Shown in pieces: positions 45,056-53,989 of a DNA stretch of 64,000 nucleotides. The stretch is from assembly GCA_000227525.2 (NCBI GenBank), contig AGIG01000034.1, positions 1 to 64,000 on the forward strand. Reading direction: 5' to 3'. The notes below the pieces were generated by a model that did not search any database, was not told where the DNA came from, and saw only the letters and a list, made by a program, of their open reading frames with translations. Position 1 is the stretch's first letter. Every line of letters begins with the position of its first letter. Origin of the DNA: a gamma proteobacterium HIMB30. Lineage in GTDB: Bacteria; Pseudomonadota; Gammaproteobacteria; Pseudomonadales; Litorivicinaceae. The translations under genes and the position numbers were made by a program.

Positions 45056-46837
45056 TAGCGTCGCACGAAGAATCTTACCTGAGCGAGTTTTTGGTAACCG
45101 GTCAACGATGAGCGCTTTGTTGAAGCAAGCGACCGCACCAATCGATGCACGAACAGACGCAATCAGCTCTTTCTCAACCTCATCATGTGATTGACTCGCG
45201 CCATCTTTGAGAACCACAAGACCTAGCGGTAATTGGCCTTTGAGTTCATCTGCAACACCAATCACAGCGCACTCAGCAACTGCCGTATGTGCGGCAACAA
45301 TTTCTTCCATTTCTCCGGTGGATAACCGATGACCGGCCACATTAATCACGTCATCGGTGCGACCCATAATAAACACGTAGCCATCCTGATCGATGAACCC
45401 ACCATCTCCAGTCAAGTAGTATCCGGGATATGGATTCAAATAACTCTCTTCAAATCGCGTTTGATTGCCCCACACGGTCGGGAGACAGCTCGGCGGCAAT
45501 GGTCGTTTTATGACAACACTGCCCTGCTCTCCAGCTGCGACCTGCTTACCTTCTGGATCAAGAATTTCGACTTGAAAGCCGGGCGTTGGTTTTGTTGCAG
45601 ACCCTGCTTTTGGCGCAAATGACTCGAGACCGCGTGGGTTGGATGCAATTGCCCAGCCTGTTTCGGTTTGCCACCAGTGATCAACGATCGGCAAGCCTGA
45701 GATCTCATCGAGCCAGTAATATGTTGGTGGATCAAGGCGTTCACCCGCCAGATACAGCGCTTTGAGTGAGCTAAGGTCATATTTTTTATACAGTTCTGCT
45801 TGCGGATCCTCTTTACGTACTGCACGGAAAGCTGTCGGCGCCGAGAACAGGACTTTGACTTTATATTCTTCAACAACACGCCAAAAAGCGCCCGCGTCCG
45901 GCGTACGAACAGGCTTTCCTTCATACAAAACCGTTGAACAACCAAATAACAGGGGCGCGTACACGATGTAAGAGTGACCGACAACCCAACCGACATCGCT
46001 GGCAGCCCAAAATACCTCACCAGGCTTCATGTCATAGACAGTATCCATCGAATAGGTCATCGCAACCGCATGGCCACCATTATCACGAACAACACCTTTT
46101 GGTTTCCCTGTTGTTCCTGAGGTATACAGAATGTAGAGCGGATGCGTAGAACTCACTGGTACACAATCAATTGGCTGAGCGCTCGCCATCAGATCCGACC
46201 AAATGATGTCGCGTCCGTCGACGGGTGCAAACTGTGCCTGTGGTCTTTCAAAAACGACAACGGAGGCCGGTTTTTTATCGGACAACTCGATCGCTTCATT
46301 AACGATCGGCATGTATTCAATGACTTTCTTGACCTCAATACCGCAAGTCGCGGTCACGATGACCTTGGGCGCTGCGTCGGAGAGTCGCACAGCCAATTCA
46401 TTGGCTGCAAACCCACCAAAAACGACCGAATGGATCGCGCCGATTCGAGCACAGGCGAACATAGCCACGAGAGCCTCTGGTACCATGGGCATATAGATCA
46501 CAACGCGATCGCCCGTAGTCACACCGAGTGACGCAAGACCACCAGCAAATCGCTCAACCTCATCCTTTAATTCAGCATAAGTAATCGCTCTTTTTGTATC
46601 GGTTACCGGTGAGTCATAGTAGATGGCGACTTGATCACCACGACCAGCTTCAACATGACGATCAATGGCGTTATAGCAGGTGTTGAGCGTGCCATCGGGA
46701 TACCACCGTTCTATCCCGTTCATGTCATCAGCCAAGCCGACCTGTGGCTTTTGAACCCAATCGATAAGATCTGCTTTTTCGAGCCAGAATCCCTCGGGGT
46801 CTTGGATGGACTGATCGTATTCTTTTTGATAGCTCAT
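45053..46837 (-). CDS. prpE: Propionyl-CoA synthetase-like ligase, C-terminus cut by TGA
   Basis: AMP-forming ligase that activates propionate or acetate with ATP and CoA. The frame of 594 residues begins EYDQSIQDPEGFWLEKADLI and contains YTSGTTGKPKGVVRD, ASDVGWVVGHSYIVYAPLL, WWQTETGW, the hinge GRTDDVINVAGHRLSTGEME and the catalytic acetylatable Lys in KTRSGKILR. PrpE rather than Acs is favoured by the start and by LDPPTYYWLDE. It stops two or three residues after the catalytic Lys segment, 28 residues short; see the neighbouring TGA feature. Activity of the short form is uncertain. Confidence 0.85.
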   Translation of the reverse strand: MSYQKEYDQSIQDPEGFWLEKADLIDWVQKPQVGLADDMNGIERWYPDGTLNTCYNAIDRHVEAGRGDQVAIYYDSPVTDTKRAITYAELKDEVERFAGGLASLGVTTGDRVVIYMPMVPEALVAMFACARIGAIHSVVFGGFAANELAVRLSDAAPKVIVTATCGIEVKKVIEYMPIVNEAIELSDKKPASVVVFERPQAQFAPVDGRDIIWSDLMASAQPIDCVPVSSTHPLYILYTSGTTGKPKGVVRDNGGHAVAMTYSMDTVYDMKPGEVFWAASDVGWVVGHSYIVYAPLLFGCSTVLYEGKPVRTPDAGAFWRVVEEYKVKVLFSAPTAFRAVRKEDPQAELYKKYDLSSLKALYLAGERLDPPTYYWLDEISGLPIVDHWWQTETGWAIASNPRGLESFAPKAGSATKPTPGFQVEILDPEGKQVAAGEQGSVVIKRPLPPSCLPTVWGNQTRFEESYLNPYPGYYLTGDGGFIDQDGYVFIMGRTDDVINVAGHRLSTGEMEEIVAAHTAVAECAVIGVADELKGQLPLGLVVLKDGASQSHDEVEKELIASVRASIGAVACFNKALIVDRLPKTRSGKILRATL

Positions 46838-46903
46838 GAAACGTCCTTATTACGTACGAACTGTTATCTGGCTTTAATGTGAATCAATTTGACTGAAAAG
46901 TCT

Positions 46904-48988
46904 TTACGACGTTTCGGTGGTAAGCGTGCCGACACATTGCGGTGAAAGGCCGATCGCGCTCCATTGTTTGATTACCTTGCGAGCAATTGCAGAAGGTGCG
47001 GCAATCATCAAAGGACCGCAAGTCTGCGGGTCAAAGAGTACGGGATTTGGAGCGCCATAACCGATTGCTCCGGCGTATGAGCGGTTATCCAAATAGGCAG
47101 TCGACTGAATCCCTTGCGCAACGCATGCGTCAACTGAGGCAAACGAATGAATTTGCTCTGCCCATTGCACAGTGATCTCACTTTCATGGAGCATCTCTTT
47201 TAGATGTCCAGCGACGCCATACCCTGTCACATCGGTCATGGCATGCACACCCTCGCGGATTGCGATCTGACTTGCATCAAATAATGAACACAATGCGCTA
47301 ACGAGCCATTGGTCAATTGACGATCCGACTTCACGCGCTGATGCAAGCGCTGCGAACAGAATCCCAGACCCAATTGGTCCTGTCAGCCAGATTTCATCAC
47401 CGATCTTTGCGCCCACTTTTTTCATAGGCGTTTGACACTCGCCTTCGATGGCAACCGCTATCATCGGTTGCTCGAGTGCCAGACTATGACCGCCAATGAT
47501 GTCAACTTCATAGCGCATGGCCGCATCCTGAAGTCCTGCTACTGCATAGCTCAATTCTTGTGCTTCAAGCCGTTTCGAGAGCGCTCTTTCGACTGCAACA
47601 ACAGTCAAAGCAGTCGTTGGACGGGCACCCATTGCCCAAATATCACTCACTGCATGTCGCATGGTCAGCATGCCGACGAGATATGGGTCGTTGATCAGAT
47701 AGCTTAGAGCGTCGACCGAGCGAATGCGAGACGCTCCTTGGTGTACGGTGATCGCACCGTCTTCAAACTGACTGCCGAAGATTGAGATCAATGTTCCGCC
47801 GGGAAGCTTCGCTGCACACCCTTCGCAACGCATTTCATCTTGAGAGTTCATGGCGTTGAATTTAAATCGCGCCATAAAATTCCGATCAATACGATCCTTC
47901 AACTGAAACAGTGATTGACCTTGATACGACAATACGCCTTTGATCCCAATCGCTTCACCGTCGCCTAAATTCAAAAGCGTCAGCCATTTCTTTTGCGGTC
48001 GAAATGGAGACGCAGATCTCCCCTGAATCAAACGCCACAGGGACTCTGCGAGATACTGCCCTGCTCTCACAGCCATCACGCCAGAGCGTCCACGTTGAGA
48101 AGTCAGATTGATGATGTCACCCGCTGCATAGAGACCGTCGCAGCCGACGACTCGCAAATTGGAATCGACGGTCAGAAATTGATCGGCGGATGCAAGCTCT
48201 GACGCTTTAATCCATTGTGGTGGTGTCACTGGGGTTGCGATACAAACAACATGCGCTTTGAGTGAAACGCCAGTCGACAGCGTCACCGATACATCCGTCG
48301 CTTCAGTGACCTCGACCTCTTCGAGCAGCGTAATCGTTCTAATCGCTAACGCTTTTCGAATCCGTGTCGCTCCTGCTTTCAAGGCCTGATCACGGTCGAT
48401 CGGATGTTTCGAGACCAGCGTTATACTGACCTCCGCTCCGAAGCGTGCTCTGAAAGAAAACGCAAGCTCAATCCCGGCGGCACCGCCTCCGACAATCACC
48501 AGAGACCGATGAGCCTCGCTCAATACACTATCAATACGGGGCAGATCAGCGAGCAGGTTTCGAATTGGTTTCACATAATGACAATCAGGATGAGACACGG
48601 GAAAGCTTTTCGCTGGTGCTGCGCCGGTATTGAGAACTGCGTAGTCATAGTGAACTGACAGTGTCTTAGGATCGAATGACGCCTGGTGACTGATATGAAG
48701 TGTCTTGGTCTCTGCATCGATACGCTCGAGAGATCCTCGAATCAAATGTGCACCAGCCTGTTTACACAAGGCCGCAATATCAATGAAGAGATCGTCCAAA
48801 GAATACTGGCCAGCTAGATAACCCGGGAGCATTCCTGAATATGGAGCCGTGGAATCTGGATGAATGACGACCAACCGCACATGATCAAGTGGCTCCATTG
48901 CAAAACGTCGGATCAGCGAAATATTGGAATGGCCAGCTCCGACTAATACCAGGCTAGATTCGGCCAGAGAGGCGGAACTACGCACCAA
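46904..48988 (-). CDS. selD: Flavoprotein-selenophosphate synthase fusion
   Basis: A 694-residue two-domain protein. Residues 1 to about 380 are a pyridine-nucleotide-disulfide oxidoreductase-like flavoprotein (VLVGAGHSNISLIRRF, IVGGGAAGIELAFSFR, CDGLYAAGDI). The rest is selenide, water dikinase SelD, with the active-site Cys in CEGCAAKLPGG and the ATP region MRHAVSDIWAMGARPTTALT and GGHSL. It makes selenophosphate from selenide and ATP for SelU; the flavin domain may reduce a selenium precursor. This fusion is known in marine bacteria and cyanobacteria. Overlaps gor by 11 bases. Confidence 0.92.
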   Translation of the reverse strand: MVRSSASLAESSLVLVGAGHSNISLIRRFAMEPLDHVRLVVIHPDSTAPYSGMLPGYLAGQYSLDDLFIDIAALCKQAGAHLIRGSLERIDAETKTLHISHQASFDPKTLSVHYDYAVLNTGAAPAKSFPVSHPDCHYVKPIRNLLADLPRIDSVLSEAHRSLVIVGGGAAGIELAFSFRARFGAEVSITLVSKHPIDRDQALKAGATRIRKALAIRTITLLEEVEVTEATDVSVTLSTGVSLKAHVVCIATPVTPPQWIKASELASADQFLTVDSNLRVVGCDGLYAAGDIINLTSQRGRSGVMAVRAGQYLAESLWRLIQGRSASPFRPQKKWLTLLNLGDGEAIGIKGVLSYQGQSLFQLKDRIDRNFMARFKFNAMNSQDEMRCEGCAAKLPGGTLISIFGSQFEDGAITVHQGASRIRSVDALSYLINDPYLVGMLTMRHAVSDIWAMGARPTTALTVVAVERALSKRLEAQELSYAVAGLQDAAMRYEVDIIGGHSLALEQPMIAVAIEGECQTPMKKVGAKIGDEIWLTGPIGSGILFAALASAREVGSSIDQWLVSALCSLFDASQIAIREGVHAMTDVTGYGVAGHLKEMLHESEITVQWAEQIHSFASVDACVAQGIQSTAYLDNRSYAGAIGYGAPNPVLFDPQTCGPLMIAAPSAIARKVIKQWSAIGLSPQCVGTLTTETS

Positions 48989-50345
48989 TCACTCGAGTCG
49001 GTGAACGCATCGTGACAAACTCTTCAGCTGCAGTCGGATGGATTCCAATTGTACGGTCAAAATCCGCTTTGGTTGCTCCAGCCTTTAACGCGACAGCAAA
49101 GCCCTGCAGGATTTCTCCCGCATCTGGTGACAGAAGGTGTAAACCCATGATCTTGTCGCTTGACGCGTCGACAATGAGTTTAAAAAGACTCTGTTCTTGA
49201 CGACCGCTCAATGCATGCTTCATCGGCTTAAAACGACTCACGTAGACGTTCGCACGCAAACCGGCCGCGACAACCGCTTCTTCAGTCATGCCCAACGTGC
49301 CGATATTGGGCTGACAAAAAATCGTGGTTGGAATCAACTCATAATCGACAGTTGCAGATCCAACTCCATCGAATAAGTGCTTTGCAAGCGCCATTCCTTC
49401 AGCCAGTGCGACAGGCGTTAATGCAACACTGCCGGTTACATCACCGACTGCATAAATCGACGGGTCTTTGGTTTGAAAGTTATCAAATACTTCAATCGTT
49501 CCGTCAGTTCGAGTCGTCACCTGGGTATGATTAAGGCCAAGACCCATGGTATTTGGGATTCGCCCGACAGCCATCAGGATTTCGTCGACAACCAGCCCAT
49601 CATCGTCGTCTCCGGAGTGATTCACATGAATTCCGTCACTTTCTTGCTGAAAGCCGAATAATTGATGATTCAGACGGACATCAATTCCTTTCGCAGCCAT
49701 TTCTACCATCAATTGATCAACTATTTCGCGATCAAATTCTTTGAGAAGGTTCGGACCACGGTAGGATAAGGTGGTGTCGACACCAAGACCTGCAAAAATT
49801 CCCGCAAATTCAACTGCAATATAGCCACCACCGACCACCAAAATACGTTTCGGCAGCACATCCAAATCAAAAATTTCATTACTCGTCTTGGTCAGTTCAA
49901 TACCCGGCATTTCAGGTTGGCGGGGCCACCCTCCTGTGGCAATCAGAATCCGCCTGGTCGATAGCGTGCGATCACCAACTGCGACTGTATTGGAATCAAC
50001 AATCACACCTCGACCATGAATCAACTCCGCTCCAGAGTTATCAAGTAATTGATCGTATATCCCATTTAAACGACTGATTTCATGAATTTTATTGTCTCTG
50101 AGTCGAGTCCAGTCAAATCCTTCGGTCGAGTGATTCCATCCATAGCCCGCAGCATCCTGGAATGATTCAGAAAAACTCGATCCGTAAACATAGAGTTTCT
50201 TAGGTACGCACCCCACATTCACGCAGGTGCCACCAAGATATCGATCCTCGACGACCGCGACTTTTGCACCAAAACCTGCTGACATTCGTGCTGCGCGCAC
50301 GCCACCGCTACCGGCGCCAATTACAACTAAATCGTATTGACTCAT
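48978..50345 (-). CDS. gor: Glutathione-disulfide reductase
   Basis: NADPH flavoenzyme that keeps glutathione reduced. The 455 residues contain the FAD motif VVIGAGSGGVRAAR, the redox pair GGTCVNVGCVPKK, the NADPH motif VGGGYIAVEFAGI, the second FAD motif SIYAVGDVTG and the C-terminal active His in IGIHPTAAEEFV. It ends inside the start of the selD fusion. Glutathione reductase can also reduce selenodiglutathione, so the pairing makes metabolic sense. Seven bases follow the quinone oxidoreductase stop. Confidence 0.96.
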   Translation of the reverse strand: MSQYDLVVIGAGSGGVRAARMSAGFGAKVAVVEDRYLGGTCVNVGCVPKKLYVYGSSFSESFQDAAGYGWNHSTEGFDWTRLRDNKIHEISRLNGIYDQLLDNSGAELIHGRGVIVDSNTVAVGDRTLSTRRILIATGGWPRQPEMPGIELTKTSNEIFDLDVLPKRILVVGGGYIAVEFAGIFAGLGVDTTLSYRGPNLLKEFDREIVDQLMVEMAAKGIDVRLNHQLFGFQQESDGIHVNHSGDDDDGLVVDEILMAVGRIPNTMGLGLNHTQVTTRTDGTIEVFDNFQTKDPSIYAVGDVTGSVALTPVALAEGMALAKHLFDGVGSATVDYELIPTTIFCQPNIGTLGMTEEAVVAAGLRANVYVSRFKPMKHALSGRQEQSLFKLIVDASSDKIMGLHLLSPDAGEILQGFAVALKAGATKADFDRTIGIHPTAAEEFVTMRSPTRVIGA

Positions 50346-50352
50346 ATTCCCC

Positions 50353-51315
50353 TCATTTCATCAGGACGATCGTTTTTCCCAACTGATCGCCATGCTGCAT
50401 GTTTTGATATGCCTCGATGATTTCATCTGGCATAACGATTTGCTCTACGCCATGGTGAACTTTGCCACGCTCAACGGCTGGCCATACGATGGTTTCGAGC
50501 TCGGCCAACAGTCGTCGCTTGACTCGATCATGTTGAGTACGAAGGGTGCGTCCGAATACCGTCACATTCTTGGAGAGAAAATCAACCAGGTTGCAGTCGG
50601 TCGATACGCCCCCGAGTAGACCAAAAATTGCAATACGAGCACCATTTGCAGCAACGCTTAAGTCTTTATTGAGATAGCCCGCTCCTACTGGATCCAAGAT
50701 CACATCGAACTGTACGCCAAGTCCTCTAAAATAGGCCGCCCAGTCTTGTGTTCTTAACACGCCGGCTTCAGCACCTCTCGCGAGACAATAGTCCAATTTT
50801 GTCTGTGATCCACAGGTAATGTAGGGAATCGCACCCAAAAGTCGCGCAAGTTGAATGGCAGCAATTCCGACACCTGATGCGCCAGCATGAATCAGGACTT
50901 TATCTTTTGGGACCATTGCTGCTTGATCCCACAGGTTAAGTAGCGCGGTGCACCAGGTCTCGCAGAGGCCAGCCGCCAACGAAAGCTCAAGGCCATTGGG
51001 AACAGACACGACAACCGATGGCGAGCAGACGACGTATTCCGCGATGCCACCGCCTGGAAGTAGTGCGCAAACTTTGCGTCCTAACCACGCCTCATCGACC
51101 CCTTCACCGATCTGATCGATAATCCCAGAACATTCCAATCCAAGAGTGGGTATTTCGACTTTACCAGGATAACGTCCTTTAATTTGCAGGAGATCAGCGC
51201 GATTCAATCCAGCCGCTTCGACCTGTATCCGAATTTGACCTTTTTCGACTTTTGGCGAAGGCAACTCTTGCCATTGAGCCTCGGCCTTCGCATTATTGAC
51301 TCCTAAGACGCGCAT
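50353..51315 (-). CDS. NAD(P)H:quinone oxidoreductase-like zinc-free MDR protein
   Basis: Member of the quinone oxidoreductase/zeta-crystallin branch of medium-chain dehydrogenases. The 320 residues show AAGLNRADLLQIKGRYP, the nucleotide-binding loop HAGASGVGIAAIQLARLLG and GLLGGVSTDCNLVDFLSKN. The Zn-ligand residues of alcohol dehydrogenases are missing, as expected. First gene of a minus-strand run with gor and selD; divergent from nhaA. Physiological substrate unknown. Confidence 0.9.
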   Translation of the reverse strand: MRVLGVNNAKAEAQWQELPSPKVEKGQIRIQVEAAGLNRADLLQIKGRYPGKVEIPTLGLECSGIIDQIGEGVDEAWLGRKVCALLPGGGIAEYVVCSPSVVVSVPNGLELSLAAGLCETWCTALLNLWDQAAMVPKDKVLIHAGASGVGIAAIQLARLLGAIPYITCGSQTKLDYCLARGAEAGVLRTQDWAAYFRGLGVQFDVILDPVGAGYLNKDLSVAANGARIAIFGLLGGVSTDCNLVDFLSKNVTVFGRTLRTQHDRVKRRLLAELETIVWPAVERGKVHHGVEQIVMPDEIIEAYQNMQHGDQLGKTIVLMK

Positions 51316-51369
51316 GAATTTTGTGCACCTATAACTAAAAGCTTGCGTTTAAAGGGGACATTGACGCAC

Positions 51370-52596
51370 ATGAACTCTCCAAATCAAAGTTTAGGACCTC
51401 TGAAGCAGATCAAAGCTGTACTCCACTCAGAAGTCGGTCCAGGAATTTTGCTCGTTATTATGGCAGTTTTAGCGATGACGATCATGAATTCACCGTTGGC
51501 ATCGCATTATGAAAACGTCTTCAGTACGAAAGTCGTGTTCGGTGTTGGTCCTATTGTGATTGATAAGCCATTTCTGCTCTGGGTCAACGATGGCTTAATG
51601 GCCATTTTCTTTTTCTTGATTGGGCTCGAGATCAAGCGCGAACTCATGGTCGGACATCTGTCTGACATCCGCCAGGCACTGTTACCGTTGGGGGCAGCGG
51701 TCGGAGGAATGGCCGCTCCTGCAATTATTTATCTGATTGTCACGCAGGGCGTCGAGGGCGCTGCCAATGGTTGGGCAATTCCTGCTGCGACCGATATTGC
51801 ATTCGCAATTGGGGTTCTTGCACTCCTCGGACCACGGGTGCCTGTTCCGCTGAAAGTCTTCCTGTTAACGCTTGCTGTCGCAGATGATTTGGGTGCGATC
51901 GTGATTATTGCTCTGTTCTACACCGAACAACTGAGCATTGGCTCATTGGGTGTTGCATTTGCTGCACTCGGTGTATTGATTCTGATGAATTACTCAAACG
52001 TCGGTAATAAATCAGCCTATTTGTTTGTTGGCTTTATTATGTGGGTAGCCGTTCTGAAATCGGGTGTCCACGCAACCCTCGCCGGTGTAGCACTTGGTTT
52101 TTGTATCCCGTACACAATTCCCAAACAAGAATCTTCACCTGTTGTTAGGCTCGAACATGAGCTTCACGGATTCTCGAGTTATATCGTCTTACCGTTATTT
52201 GCATTCGCTAACGCTGGAGTTGCTATCGGAGAGCAAGGCTTGGCCATTTTGGGCCACCAAGTCCCAATGGGTATCGCGGCAGGATTGTTTTTCGGTAAGC
52301 CACTTGGGGTGATGCTCTGCTGCTTCCTGATCCTTAAATTTGGCATTGCACAGATGCCACGCCATGTGAACTGGGGTCAATTGTTCGGCGTATCACTGTT
52401 GTGCGGTATTGGTTTCACCATGTCATTGTTCATTGGTTCACTGGCATTCGGCGGCATGGATAATCCGCTGGCGGGACTCGATCGCCTTGGTATTTTGACT
52501 GGATCGATTTTATCGGCTGTGGTCGGCTTCTTCGTGCTGAAGAGGGCTTTACCCGAACGGTCATTTTGTGTTCTTGGGTCGAAGCCGTTGCGGTAA
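51370..52596 (+). CDS. nhaA: Na+/H+ antiporter NhaA
   Basis: Inner-membrane antiporter that exports Na+ using the proton gradient, giving salt and alkaline-pH tolerance. The 408 residues have about twelve membrane segments, the signature GLEIKRELMVGHLSDIRQAL, the ion-binding aspartates in LAVADDLGAIVIIALFYT, and GFTMSLFIGSLAF. ATG at 51370 is chosen over an in-frame TTG at 51361, which has a better-spaced AAGGGG; either is possible. The gene suggests a marine or saline habitat. Confidence 0.95.
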   Translation: MNSPNQSLGPLKQIKAVLHSEVGPGILLVIMAVLAMTIMNSPLASHYENVFSTKVVFGVGPIVIDKPFLLWVNDGLMAIFFFLIGLEIKRELMVGHLSDIRQALLPLGAAVGGMAAPAIIYLIVTQGVEGAANGWAIPAATDIAFAIGVLALLGPRVPVPLKVFLLTLAVADDLGAIVIIALFYTEQLSIGSLGVAFAALGVLILMNYSNVGNKSAYLFVGFIMWVAVLKSGVHATLAGVALGFCIPYTIPKQESSPVVRLEHELHGFSSYIVLPLFAFANAGVAIGEQGLAILGHQVPMGIAAGLFFGKPLGVMLCCFLILKFGIAQMPRHVNWGQLFGVSLLCGIGFTMSLFIGSLAFGGMDNPLAGLDRLGILTGSILSAVVGFFVLKRALPERSFCVLGSKPLR

Positions 52597-52619
52597 AAAA
52601 AGCCGGGCTTAGGCCCGGC
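52595..52619 (-). terminator. Terminator for the phasin-like gene
   Basis: On the minus strand, GCCGGGC, 4-base loop, GCCCGGC is followed by seven T. It lies 32 bases after the phasin-like gene stop. The T run abuts the nhaA stop on the other strand; on the plus strand there is no T tract. Confidence 0.85.
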
Positions 52620-52650
52620 AGAATCGATTGATATGACTTAAAAAAATCCG

Positions 52651-53118
52651 TTAACTAGTCATCAGTTGTTGGGCTTGACCAATCCAATCATCGCGCGTGA
52701 TGCGGCCGGTGAACTTAACGACGTTTGCTTCAAGCTCTGCAATCTCGGCAGGCGTCAACGCGGCGATCTGCGAATACGACGTAATTCCGGCGTCGCGTAG
52801 CTTCTTTTCAAGACCTGGGCCAACGCCTGAAATCAACTTCAAGTCGTCATGTGATGTCGGCGTCTGTGCAATCGCCTTGGTCTTCGAAGCACGCTTTGGC
52901 TGAGCTGATTTTTTTTTCGCGCTGCCTGCTGCAACGGAAGGAAACATCAACTCAATCGCCTCTGCTGAGGTCATCTCAACAAAGTCAAAATTGATCATCG
53001 CTTGGTTCAGTGCTAGTGAATCATCAATCATTTGATCGAATATCGCATTCGATTGAGAGATCACAGCTTCTGCCTGCTTTAAAGCATACATGGTCAAAGA
53101 AGTGTCAATTTGGTACAT
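52651..53118 (-). CDS. Phasin-like protein with C-terminal helix-hairpin-helix domain
   Basis: A 155-residue protein of two parts. The N-terminal 60 residues form an amphipathic helix set (MYALKQAEAVISQSNAIFDQ, MINFDFVEMTSAEAIEL) similar to phasins, which coat polyhydroxyalkanoate granules. A Lys/Ala-rich linker leads to DLKLISGVGPGLEKKLRDAG, a helix-hairpin-helix like that of NuoE/L21-associated fusions, ending ITRDDWIGQAQQL. ATG at 53118 follows GGGAGCAACT; the longer ORF start is not supported. Upstream sit a promoter and two palindromes. bdhA elsewhere fits a PHB cycle. Confidence 0.75.
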   Translation of the reverse strand: MYQIDTSLTMYALKQAEAVISQSNAIFDQMIDDSLALNQAMINFDFVEMTSAEAIELMFPSVAAGSAKKKSAQPKRASKTKAIAQTPTSHDDLKLISGVGPGLEKKLRDAGITSYSQIAALTPAEIAELEANVVKFTGRITRDDWIGQAQQLMTS

Positions 53119-53141
53119 AGTTGCTCCCACTGAGTGTGTTA

Positions 53142-53189
53142 GTGCAGTGCACAATAATATCAATATACTCATTTTATTTTGCATTGCAA
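53142..53189 (-). promoter_or_regulatory. Phasin-gene promoter with two TGC-N3-GCA dyads
   Basis: A promoter read on the minus strand has TTGCAA (53184-53189), 16-base spacing and TATATT (53162-53167). Two palindromes share a TGCANTGCA core: TTGCATTGCAA (53179-53189, over the -35) and GTGCAGTGCAC (53142-53152, just after the start point). They are 37 bases centre to centre. TGC-N3-GCA elements are of the type described for the PHA regulator PhaR. Confidence 0.5.
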
Positions 53190-53257
53190 CAAAATCATGC
53201 TGTTGACCACAGATCAAACTCCGTCAAAATAAAGACAACCAACAATCAGGAGGAGCG

Positions 53258-53989
53258 ATGGGATCTGGACAGCCCGTGATGGGAATGGATTCGGTGACCA
53301 CCGGTCGGTGTCAACAGTGTGCTCTCCATGCCTTATGTCTGCCCGGAATCGTCGGTTGCTTGAATTCAACCTTAGGCTCTCTAGTTGCTGACGACATCAC
53401 GGTTCCAAAAGGCCAAACCCTGTATTGTCACGGCGATACAGCCAGTAATTTGTATGTCGTCAAAAGTGGTGGGTTCAAAATTATGAGGCCACTGTGTGGT
53501 CATGACGCTCATATTTCAGGCTTTCGGATGCCAGGGGATCTTGTCGGTGCTTGCGGCCTAACGGGAGGTCATTATGCATTTACAGCCCAAGCCTTGAGTC
53601 GAACCACGGTCTGTCGACTGCCTTTCGATCGCCTGCGAGAAGCGCAACTCAGGCAACCTGTGCTTGCACAAGGTCTGTTACAAGCGATCGCTCACCAGGC
53701 TGCTCAAGCGCAACGTCAGATCACACGAACTAATCTGCCAGCACTTGCGCGCTTTGGGTTACTGATTCTAGACATCAGTACCCATCACAAAAAGCGAAAT
53801 CTATCCGGTACTGAATTTGAGCTACCCATGCCACGAACCGATATTGCTGATTTTCTCGCACTGGCTCCTGAGACAATTAGTCGTTTAATCAGCTCTCTGA
53901 CTGAGAAAAAGATTTTGATGTTTAAAGGCAAGACCGTTCGTATACTCGACCATCATGCACTCGAACATGCTTGCGAGGCACTCAACTGA
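53258..53989 (+). CDS. fnr: FNR-type oxygen-sensing transcription regulator
   Basis: Crp/Fnr family activator that senses oxygen with a 4Fe-4S cluster and switches genes for low-oxygen growth. The 243 residues show the cluster cysteines in CQQCALHALC (form C-x2-C-x5-C) plus a fourth in TVCRLPFDRL, and the DNA-recognition helix ETISRLISSL with the E-x2-SR contact residues that read TTGAT-N4-ATCAA. Ribosome site CAGGAGGAGCG is strong. It is divergent from the phasin-like gene across 139 bases and overlaps the following transporter. Confidence 0.95.
   Translation: MGSGQPVMGMDSVTTGRCQQCALHALCLPGIVGCLNSTLGSLVADDITVPKGQTLYCHGDTASNLYVVKSGGFKIMRPLCGHDAHISGFRMPGDLVGACGLTGGHYAFTAQALSRTTVCRLPFDRLREAQLRQPVLAQGLLQAIAHQAAQAQRQITRTNLPALARFGLLILDISTHHKKRNLSGTEFELPMPRTDIADFLALAPETISRLISSLTEKKILMFKGKTVRILDHHALEHACEALN

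Noticed and set aside
53195-53212. TTGACCACAGATCAA as an FNR box upstream of fnr
   Set aside because: The half-sites are separated by five bases rather than the required four, and one half-site is imperfect.
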